The position numbers and the translations under genes were made by a program. Of a DNA stretch of 64,000 nt, positions 1-12,000 are shown in pieces. Each line of letters opens with the position of its first letter. The first letter of the stretch is position 1. Location of the stretch: the NCBI GenBank assembly GCA_033964015.1, contig CM066919.1, positions 1,736,001 through 1,800,000 on the forward strand, in the 5' to 3' direction. Source of the stretch: Scolanthus callimorphus (taxonomy: Eukaryota; Cnidaria; Anthozoa; Actiniaria; Edwardsiidae). The notes under the pieces were generated by a model. The model worked only from the letters and a program-made list of their open reading frames with translations. It ran no database searches and was not told the origin of the DNA.

Positions 1-3000
1 TCACCTCCTACACAACACAAAACGTATGAGCATCAAAGGTTTGTCCAATAAACTTGAACAATGTAATCATATTTCTACCAAATAGAAGAAAAATAGTGCA
101 CAATAATAAATGAATCCTACCTTTTTAAGCGGGGGAGGAGTGCGTATGACGTAGTCCAACACAACGGATTGAAAACAGCTTTGTATGTAGTGCACAGACT
201 CGGCGGCCTCGTGTAGCACTATATTGACCGTCCCTATACACAAAGCCATGGAAACCACAGTTAGGTAACATCCACATGCCACTAGTAGTGTAACGTGATC
301 CTCGGCTACTAGCTCCTACTGAATACTCGATAAAAAGAGGAGATCCATTAAAACATCAGCACCATTTTTTTTCTCACTCAAACTTGACTCTTCTATAGAA
401 GCACTAAGGTCACCAATGGACGAGTTCAGCTATAAGCGCGCGCTCTTCTTTATTCAGAAAAGGTCAAGCCGTGTCCCACAACTACCAGAATGCAGCGCGC
501 GCTTTTTTAACAGACATGCAGCGCGTGCGCGCGTCATAGATGGAATCGTCCATCCAACAGGCCAGACTGTAATTTCGGGTCCGGAACAACTGACGCGAAA
601 AACGTTTATGTTGGGGCAAGCAACTGAAACGAGGGGTAACATTTCCATGGTGACAGAGGAGAAATGTCAAAGATCAAGAAGTTTGAGGCCATGCTATTCA
701 CCATCGCGATGCTTGAATTTTGCCATGGCCCCATAGGTAAAGAAGTGTTTCGTATAAATCATAAAAGAAATTGATTATGTCAACCAGTTTGAGCGGAATC
801 TGACTAGTCCCAGTTGCGGGTGGTGGTGATGAATGGGAGTCTTGTTACGATCGAATACCTGAAGATCCACTTGTGTTGAGATCAAGTCTAATCAGATAGC
901 GGTTGTCCTGGGACTGGGGAAGCGCAGACTGAAAATCCTGTACACTAGAAAGAGTCCAATAAGAGCTACTATTAGTAAGCTTGGCGAGAATTAGTGGGGG
1001 TTGATCCATCAGGTAAAAATGAACATGTTTACGGCGCTTGACGCAACCTCGTCCCGTGTGCCTTTCCGCCATAAACCCCAAGCGAAGAGGAAGTCGTTAG
1101 GGACGAGTTTGTGGTAGACGCCCACGGGTGGGGCATCAATGAGGTGATGATACTGCAGTAAGGAGGACGGGGATGAGGGTACGGGTGGGGCATCAATGAG
1201 GTGATGATACTGTAGTAAGGAGGACGGGGATGAGGGTACGGGTAGAGCATCAATGAGGTGATGATACTGTAGTAAGGAGGACGGGGATGAGGGTACGGGT
1301 AGGGCATCAATGAGGTGATGATACTGTAGTAAGGAGGACGGGGATGAGGGTACGGGTGGGGCATCAATGAGGTGATGATACTGTAGTAAGGAGGACGGGG
1401 ATGAGGGTACGGGTAGAGCATCAATGAGGTGATGATACTGTAGTAAGGAGGACGGGGATGAGGGTACGGGTAGGGCATCAATGAGGTGATGATACTGTAG
1501 TAAGGAGGACGGGGATGAGGGTACGGGTGGGGCATCAATGAGGTGATGATACTGTAGTAAGGAGGACGGGGATGAGGGTACGGGTGGGGCATCAATGAGG
1601 TGATGATACTGTAGTAAGGAGGACGGGGATGAGGGTACGGGTAGAGCATCAATGAGGTGATGATACTGTAGTAAGGAGGACGGGGATGAGGGTACGGGTA
1701 GGGCATCAATGAGGTGATGATACTGTAGTAAGGAGGACGGGGATGAGGGTACGGGTGGGGCATCAATGAGGTGATGATACTGTAGTAAGGAGGACGGGGA
1801 TGAGGGTACGGGTGGGGCATCAATGAGGTGATGATACTGTAGTAAGGAGGACGGGGATGAGGGTACGGGTAGAGCATCAATGAGGTGATGATACTGTAGT
1901 AAGGAGGACGGGGATGAGGGTACGGGTAGGGCATCAATGAGGTGATGATACTGTAGTAAGGAGGACGGGGATGAGGGTACGGGTGGGGCATCAATGAGGT
2001 GATGATACTGTAGTAAGGAGGACGGGGATGAGGGTACGGGTGGGGCATCAATGAGGTGATGATACTGTAGTAAGGAGGACGGGGATGAGGGTACGGGTAG
2101 GGCATCAATGAGGTGATGATACTGTAGTAAGGAGGACGGGGATGAGGATACGGGTGGGGCATCAATGAGGTGATGATACTGTAGTAAGGAGGACGGGGAT
2201 GAGGGTACGGGTGGGGCATCAATGAGGTGATGATACTGTAGTAAGGAGGACGGGGATGAGGGTACGGGTGGGGCATCAATGAGGTGATGATACTGTAGTA
2301 AGGAGGACGGGGATGAGGGTACGGGTAGGGCATCAATGAGGTGATGATACTGTAGTAAGGAGGACGGGGATGAGGATACGGGTGGGGCATCAATGAGGTG
2401 ATGATACTGTAGTAAGGAGGACGGGGATGAGGGTACGGGTGGGGCATCAATGAGGTGATGATACTGTAGTAAGGAGGACGGGGATGAGGGTACGGGTGGG
2501 GCATCAATGAGGTGATGATACTGTAGTAAGGAGGACGGGGATGAGGGTACGGGTAGGGCATCAATGAGGTGATGATACTGTAGTAAGGAGGACGGGGATG
2601 AGGATACGGGTGGGGCATCAATGAGGTGATGATACTGTAGTAAGGAGGACGGGGATGAGGGTACGGGTGGGGCATCAATGAGGTGATGATACTGTAGTAA
2701 GGAGGACGGGGATGAGGGTACGGGTGGGGCATCAATGAGGTGATGATACTGTAGTAAGGAGGACGGGGATGAGGGTACGGGTAGGGCATCAATGAGGTGA
2801 TGATACTGTAGTAAGGAGGACGGGGATGAGGATACGGGTGGGGCATCAATGAGGTGATGATACTGTAGTAAGGAGGACGGGGATGAGGGTACGGGTGGGG
2901 CATCAATGAGGTGATGATACTGTAGTAAGGAGGACGGGGATGAGGGTACGGGTGGGGCATCAATGAGGTGATGATACTGTAGTAAGGAGGACGGGGATGA

Positions 3001-6000
3001 GGGTACGGGTAGGGCATCAATGAGGTGATGATACTGTAGTAAGGAGGACGGGGATGAGGATACGGGTGGGGCATCAATGAGGTGATGATACTGTAGTAAG
3101 GAGGACGGGGATGAGGGTACGGGTGGGGCATCAATGAGGTGATGATACTGTAGTAAGGAGGACGGGGATGAGGGTACGGGTGGGGCATCAATGAGGTGAT
3201 GATACTGTAGTAAGGAGGACGGGGATGAGGGTACGGGTGGGGCATCAATGAGGTGATGATACTGTAGTAAGGAGGACGGGGATGAGGGTACGGGTGGGGC
3301 ATCAATGAGGTGATGATACCGTAGTAAGGAGGACGGGGATGAGGGTACGGGTGGGGCATCAATGAGGTGATGATACTGTAGTAAGGAGGACGGGGATGAG
3401 GGTACGGGTGGGGCATCAATGAGATGATGATACTGTAGTAAGGAGGACGGGGATGAGGGTACGGGAAGGGAATGCGAATCCTCTTCTTGAGCGCGCGGAA
3501 TAATTATACCTTAGTAACTTGTTTGGCTGTGCTGTGTCCTCGCTATTAGGGTTCTAATCAAAGACGCGTTCTATACAAACTGAGTATCATCTACTCCAGG
3601 AAGATAAACATAATGAAAATCAAAAGTTGTCGCCCTACCTGATCACGTGACTTTCACCTGATCACGTGACTTTCTCACCTGATCACGTGACTTTCTCACC
3701 TTGTAATAACTGATGTGAATTGACATCCGAGGTTAATCCTAAGACACTCTCCCAGCGATGAACCTGTCATGACACAAGCAAACGATCTTCTGAATGACCA
3801 GGGATGTTGGTTTCGGCTGATGTACCATTTCACTAGTCATACCATGTATTAACAATCATGACAGTCCTTCATTTTTAAATAAATAAAGTAGACTTGATTT
3901 CTTCACGCATATATTTGACATATTCAACGAACAGTGATTCATTTCCGGAAAGGATGGGTTGGGGTTGCTAGAGCCATCACAGTCTTACCAAACACCACTG
4001 GTTCCAGTCTCCCAACCTCATCTGGCGTCATCACGTGACCGTTGTCAAGGAACTGTGTGGTAACGATGTGAAGTCGGGAGATATTCAGGGTTTCCATGAC
4101 AACGGCAGACACGGCACGGTAGTTGGAATAAAGGTGTAGGAAAGTGAAAACGAAGAAAAGTGTCCAGGTTAAACTGAAACAAATAAACAAGAGAGATTCC
4201 TTTATTAAAAAGTCTATCATCTACTCTTCCGTTATGAATGAACATATAAACATCTTAGGGAAACAAAGTAAGGGAAATTTAAGGGGGGAGGGGTAATATA
4301 GTGTCGAATAGCAAAATAATCATTCACTTACAGGATGTGTCCAGTTACTAATGGCGTGATAACCAGACCTGCTAACAGTGCCAGTAAGTTGACCAATGTC
4401 TCCTGAAAACACACCAAAGGAAGAGTAATTCGTATTCACTTTAACAGCTCTCGGATGTTTGACACACTGGTTAACTGACCTGACTTCCATCCTTAGCAGC
4501 GACATCCGCCATGTTATCCCTACGAGCCTGATGCTGTGTTAACGCGGCACGAGTGGATCCGCCAGCCACCCCAACTATTGCCTGACAAGAAAGAGACGTA
4601 TTAGTAATAGTCCTGATGACTATAATACGAGCCTGATGCTGTGTTAACGCGGCACGAGTGGATCCGCCAGCCACCCCAACTATTGCCTGACAAGAAAGAG
4701 ACGTATTAGTAATAGTCCTGGTGACTATAATACGAGCCTGATGCTGTGTTAACGCGGCACGAGTGGATCCGCCAGCCACCCCAACTATTGCCTGACAAGA
4801 AAGAGACGTATTAGTAATAGTCCTGATGACTATAATACGAGCCTGATGCTGTGTTAACGCGGCACGAGTGGATCCGCCAGCCACCCCAACTATTGCCTGA
4901 CAAGAAAGAGACGTATAAGTAATAGTCCTGATGACTATAATACGAGCCTGATGCTGTGTTAACGCGGCACGAGTGGATCCGCCAGCCACCCCAACTATTG
5001 CCTGACAAGAAAGAGACGTATTAGTAATAGTCCTGATGACTATAATACGAGCCTGATGCTGTGTTAACGCGGCACGAGTGGATCCGCCAGCCACCCCAAC
5101 TATTGCCTGACAAGAAAGAGACGTATAAGTAATAGTCCTGATGACTATAATACGAGCCTGATGCTGTGTTAACGCGGCACGAGTGGATCCGCCAGCCACC
5201 CCAACTATTGCCTGACAAGAAAGAGACGTATTAGTAATAGTCCTGATGACTATAATACGAGCCTGATGCTGTGTTAACGCGGCACGAGTGGATCCGCCAG
5301 CCACCCCAACTATTGCCTGACAAGAAAGAGACGTATAAGTAATAGTCCTGATGACTATAATACGAGCCTGATGCTGTGTTAACGCGGCACGAGTGGATCC
5401 GCCAGCCACCCCAACTATTGCCTGACAAGAAAGAGACGTATTAGTAATAGTCCTGATGACTATAATACGAGCCTGATGCTGTGTTAACGCGGCACGAGTG
5501 GATCCGCCAGCCACCCCAACTATTGCCTGACAAGAAAGAGACGTATAAGTAATAGTCCTGATGACTATAATACGAGCCTGATGCTGTGTTAACGCGGCAC
5601 GAGTGGATCCGCCAGCCACCCCAACTATTGCCTGACAAGAAAGAGACGTATAAGTAATAGTCCTGATGACTATAATACGAGCCTGATGCTGTGTTAACGC
5701 GGCACGAGTGGATCCGCCAGCCACCCCAACTATTGCCTGACAAGAAAGAGACGTATAAGTAATAGTCCTGATGACTATAATACGAGCCTGATGCTGTGTT
5801 AACGCGGCACGAGTGGATCCGCCAGCCACCCCAACTATTGCCTGACAAGAAAGAGACGTATAAGTAATAGTCCTGATGACTATAATACGAGCCTGATGCT
5901 GTGTTAACGCGGCACGAGTGGATCCGCCAGCCACCCCAACTATTGCCTGACAAGAAAGAGACGTATTAGTAATAGTCCTGATGACTATAATACGAGCCTG

Positions 6001-9000
6001 ATGCTGTGTTAACGCGGCACGAGTGGATCCGCCAGCCACCCCAACTATTGCCTGACAAGAAAGAGACGTATTAGTAATAGTCCTGATGACTATAATACGA
6101 GCCTGATGCTGTGTTAACGCGGCACGAGTGGATCCGCCATCCACCCCAACTATTGCCTGACAAGAAAGAGACGTATAAGTAATAGTCCTGATGACTATAA
6201 TACGAGCCTGATGCTGTGTTAACGCGGCACGAGTGGATCCGCCAGCCACCCCAACTATTGCCTGACAAGAAAGAGACGTATAAGTAATAGTCCTGATGAC
6301 TATAATACGAGCCTTATGCTGTGTTAACGCGGCACGAGTGGATCCGCCAGCCACCCCAACTATTGCCTGACAAGAAAGAGACGTATTAGTAATAGTCCTG
6401 ATGACTATAATACGAGCCTGATGCTGTGTTAACGCGGCACGAGTGGATCCGCCAGCCACCCCAACTATCGCCTGACAAGACAGAGACGTATTAGTAATAG
6501 TCCTGATGACTATAATACGAGCCTGATGCTGTGTTAACGCGGCACGAGTGGATCCGCCAGCCACCCCAACTATCGCCTGACAAGAAAGAGACGTATAAGT
6601 AATAGTCCTGATGACTATAATACGAGCCTGATGCTGTGTTAACGCGGCACGAGTGGATCCGCCAGCCACCCAAACTATTGCCTGACAAGAAAGAGACGTA
6701 TTAGTAATAGTCCTGATGACTATAATACGAGCCTGATGCTGTGTTAACGCGGCACGAGTGGATCCGCCAGCCACCCCAACTATTGCCTGACAAGAAAGAG
6801 ACGTATAAGTAATAGTCCTGATGACTATAATACGAGCCTGATGCTGTGTTAACGCGGCACGAGTGGATCCGCCAGCCACCCCAACTATTGCCTGACAAGA
6901 AAGAGACGTATTAGTAATAGTCCTGATGACTATAATACGAGCCTGATGCTGTGTTAACGCGGCACGAGTGGATCCGCCAGCCACCCCAACTATTGCCTGA
7001 CAAGAAAGAGACGTATAAGTAATAGTCCTGATGACTATAATACGAGCCTGATGCTGTGTTAACGCGGCACGAGTGGATCCGCCAGCCACCCCAACTATTG
7101 CCTGACAAGAAAGAGACGTATTAGTAATAGTCCTGATGACTATAATACGAGCCTGATGCTGTGTTAACGCGGCACGAGTGGATCCGCCAGCCACCCCAAC
7201 TATTGCCTGACAAGAAAGAGACGTATAAGTAATAGTCCTGATGACTATAATACGAGCCTGATGCTGTGTTAACGCGGCACGAGTGGATCCGCCAGCCACC
7301 CCAACTATTGCCTGACAAGAAAGAGACGTATAAGTAATAGTCCTGATGACTATAATACGAGCCTGATGCTGTGTTAACGCGGCACGAGTGGATCCGCCAG
7401 CCACCCCAACTATTGCCTGACAAGAAAGAGACGTATAAGTAATAGTCCTGATGACTATAATACGAGCCTGATGCTGTGTTAACGCGGCACGAGTGGATCC
7501 GCCAGCCACCCCAACTATTGCCTGACAAGAAAGAGACGTATAAGTAATAGTCCTGATGACTATAATACGAGCCTGATGCTGTGTTAACGCGGCACGAGTG
7601 GATCCGCCAGCCACCCCAACTATTGCCTGACAAGAAAGAGACGTATTAGTAATAGTCCTGATGACTATAATACGAGCCTGATGCTGTGTTAACGCGGCAC
7701 GAGTGGATCCGCCAGCCACCCCAACTATTGCCTGACAAGAAAGAGACGTATTAGTAATAGTCCTGATGACTATAATACGAGCCTGATGCTGTGTTAACGC
7801 GGCACGAGTGGATCCGCCAGCCACCCCAACTATTGCCTGACAAGAAAGAGACGTATAAGTAATAGTCCTGATGACTATAATACGAGCCTGATGCTGTGTT
7901 AACGCGGCACGAGTGGATCCGCCAGCCACCCCAACTATTGCCTGACAAGAAAGAGACGTATAAGTAATAGTCCAGGGGCCGGTTCCTAGAAGGCCAGCTA
8001 GAAGTTATCAGTGGATAAACGCTTATCCAACGGATAAATCCAGAACAAATCCTATAGAACAGATAACTTTTATCCGTAGATAGCTTTATCCAACCTTTCA
8101 GGAACCGACCCCTGATGACTATAATACTTGAGGTAGGGCTGTACCTTAGATATGCTTGATAGACAAGCCAGAAATGTGAAATATGTCTTGAAGTAGGGCG
8201 AAAGAAGCTCGATCAGGATAGCTGTGTCATTCAGTATGTCCGCAAACAACCTGGGGGCAGAAAAACAACAAACGCCTCAATACTATTGAATAGATGTCTG
8301 TTTGAATGTTATTGAATGTTTAGATGGTGAATGTTAATGAAAAGATCTTTGTATCTGTATAAACCTCACATGTAAGTGCGGACCTAAGTACTTCTTGTTA
8401 TCTATGACTGCACCTGTAAGCCCACAGTCCATATGCACCTAAGGCCTACGGCAAACGCCGAACTTCAGCCGCTCTTCTTCTGTCGAACCTTTCCTTTTTC
8501 AAAGGATGCCGCTTCATTATACTTTATAATCAAGAAATTTTTATTGTTTTGTATTGGAACGGCGCGACTCTGGCACGGCGTTTGCCGTAGGGCGCCTAAG
8601 TTACGCCACCTCGATATGATTAACTACTTATTAACCGAGCGCGAGGTTCGTACTGAGAAATATCAGCCCGCGGTCTTTTTGTACAGACTGGCCACAGGCG
8701 AGAGGTTTGTGCGAAAAGACCAAGGGCTGATATTTCTCAGTACGGACCCGAGCAAACGAGGTTAATAAGAGTTTTATTATATGGCTTTTGGAAGACGTTA
8801 ATGCATAATAATGCATGTTATCGTGCGACTCAATAGATAATGCGCCATCACCGTCCATCACTACCCCACACAGAACTCAATTTTTCCAGAGAAATTCTTC
8901 AATGTACTAGGACATACCTCCATTTCTTGGCATTGCAATCTAAGTTGCTCCTTTTGATGAAAAACAAGAAACAGAAACAACATTTGCTGTTACTAATCTG

Positions 9001-12000
9001 AAAATCCCATGTGTACGAGGTGTAGGTTATATTACTGCAAGGTTATATGAATAGTTTTGTTGGAATAGAAAAATCTGGGAAACTTTTGTCAACTCTACAA
9101 TTTCTTCTGAATTGGATCATGCACGCTCAATTGGACAATTTTGCGCGTGCACAAATTAGACATAATTGTCCAATTGAGAAAAAACCTGAATTCCAATATT
9201 CCCCGGACAAGGTCTGCGGCCTCGTCCAATTTTGGAGTTCCTCTGAATTTTGTTATCCAACTTGGTGTGTTTATCTAATTGGAGCCCTATTACATATACA
9301 TACTGCTGAGAGCCTTATTACAGTGGAGACTGATCATAGTGCCTTAGGGATAGCTTATTGTGAAAGGTCTGTTTCACAAGGACATGTTTGTAATACAGTG
9401 AGATGATATGAAGCTACAATAGACATGAGTTAGGAAAACATAATTTCACTCATTAAAATACGCTTCGCATAGTCATAGTTAAATAAACTGTCCAGCATAA
9501 AGAAATACTTACCCCTGAAACCAGGCAAAGATGATGCTTCCTATCATACCAGTACCACCTGAAGCAAGAAAACAGGGAAAATGAGAGCCGAATCCAGACA
9601 CACCCAGAATATGACTGGTGGCAAGAGCCGGCCTGCACGCAGAAAACTAATTTTTGGGAGCATAAAGCCAAAAATAGGATGACATAAAAGTATAAAAAAT
9701 ATAAGTATTACAGCACAACTTTTTTATGACTTTATCGGCGAAACAGAGCACGCGTGATGTTGGGAGAGACACGAGAACGTCGTACAATCACGAGCCGCTC
9801 AAAAGTTTCGAGTGTCTCCCAACATCACGCGTGCTCTATTTTTCCTATAAAGTCATAGAACGTTGTGCTCTAATGCTTTTATGAAATAGCGGTGGAGAAC
9901 CATGGCTTTGTCGGTTAAATAGAGCATATAGATTTGGACCAATCAGAGCGCGCGTTATACCGTAGCTATAATAATTATAAAAAGGTATATACCTTATTAT
10001 AGGAAATTAACTCTTCACTAAATTAACGAGAAATCAGAAAATTCGCGTTAATTTAGGTCGGGAGAAGTTAATTTAACGTTAATTTCCAAGTCTTTAACAA
10101 AGTTGAACGTTAATTTAGGAGACACTATTTTCAGTGCACTAGATCAGTTGTACATAGTACTTATATCAGTCAGTTCATTAAACTATTTGCACATCATCAT
10201 CCTCCGGGTCTGTTTCGTTGTCACTACCGTCTGAAAAATATTTTCTGTTAATATATTTGTTTTGATTCATCATTGTGAGATTTGGTTCTGAGTTTTTTTT
10301 TATCTGTCTGCAATCGCGTTAAGTTCCTCAAATAAACAATTTTGAGCCCTTTTTCGCGTTAATTTTCTTTATTTGGTAGCAATTGACATCCTTTTCGCGT
10401 TAATTTAGGTCGCGTGAATTTAATTTATGTTAATAACTACGAACGTTAATTTCCTATAATAAGGTAAACTAATATATAGATTTAGGCACTGCCTAAAAGT
10501 TTTGCCATTTATAAAGCTTGGCGTCATCGTTGATGTCTCTATGACGCACACATCATTCATGAGACCACTTCGTTGTAGTCCTCTGGTGACCTAGACAATT
10601 CTACCCAAGTTTGGTTGTCTTAGAGCCTTCCCTTCACGAGAAATACATTTTTCAAACATAGATGACGTCATCAGTGACGTCACATCACGTAACCATTTTG
10701 TTCCGCTCCTCTGGTGACCTAAACAATTCTACCCAAGTTTGGTTATCTTAATAGAGTCTTCCCTTTAGGAGATATGAATTTTTCGAGCAAGGATGACGTC
10801 ATCGATGACGTCATATCACGTGACTGTGTTGCTTTGCTCCTCTAATGACCTAGACAAGTCTACCTAAGTTTGGTTGTCTTACAGCCTTCCCTTCACGAGA
10901 TATTAATTTTTCAAGCAAAGATGACGTCATCGATGACGTCACATCACATGACCACTATATTTCACTCCTCTGGTGACCTAGACAACACTACCCAAGTTTG
11001 GTTGTTTTAGACTGTTCCCTTCACAAGATATTAATTTTTCAAGCATAGATGACGTCATCGATGACGTTACATCACGTGACCACTAGACATCACTCCTCTG
11101 GTGACCTAGACAACACTACCCAAGTTTGGTTGTTTTAGAGTCTTCCCTTCACGAGATATTAATTTTTCAAGCATAAATGACGTCATTGATGACGTCACAT
11201 CACGTGACCACTAGATTTCACTCCTCTGGTGACCGTGGTGACCTAGACAACACTACCCTAGAGAAGGACGCCCCTATTTATGAGCCCCTGCCCAAGTTTA
11301 GTTCAATTAGAGTCTTCCCTTCCCACGAGAAATCATCATTCCGGGACTTGATGGGTTTTCTGTGGCTAAAGAGATCGCGGGCGCAGCCGTAATAAGCCGT
11401 CATCGAAGACGTCACATCACGTGACCGTGCTACAGCACCCCCCTTTTAGCATAGACAAAATATCCCAAGTATGGTTGTCTTAGCATGTTCCCTTGAGGAG
11501 AAATAATTTTTTCTTTGTATACCATAGGGTTCCCATGTGTACGCGGACGGACGGACGGACGGACACTATAGGTTTAATATATAGATTTAGCCACTGGCTA
11601 AAAGCGGAGCTCCCGGTTATAAAATTTTCTGTGCGAATGAAAGGGATTCCCATGTGTACATGGTTTATACTATAGGCTTTTTAAGAAAAAAATGTCTCTT
11701 GATATGTATACAACAGTGTTTTCTTCGGTATGTTGCTGCATTGACACAATACAAATACGGGACGAAAATAAGCATCCTGTCAAGTGAGATGACCTCCTTC
11801 CGAAAAATTAAGATATTAATTCCTCCAAATGGAATGATTCAAAAGTGCAATAAAGAGAATATTTTTTCAAGCATAGATTGCGTCGTCGATGACGTCATAT
11901 CAACTGACCACTTCATTTCGCTCATCTGGTGACCTAGACTACCCTACCCAAGTTTCGTTGTTTTAGAGTTTCCCTTAACGAGATATTAATTTTTCAAGCA

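Noticed and set aside
1048..1152. Alternative reading YHHLIDAPPVGVYHKLVP as the conserved RUSF1 exon
   Set aside because: The conserved segment is supplied by exons 3700-3763 and 859-944 (LRINLGCQFTSVITSVQDFQ), which join in phase.
1029..3419. 796-codon minus-strand reading frame as an independent gene
   Set aside because: It is the translation of the 57-bp array inside a RUSF1 intron, with no ATG at its real upstream end and no conserved domain; kept only as a possible splice-in segment.
4471..7929. 1,152-codon reading frame as a separate repetitive protein gene
   Set aside because: Its end is RUSF1 exon 7 and its units are copies of that exon and the intron end, so it belongs to RUSF1.
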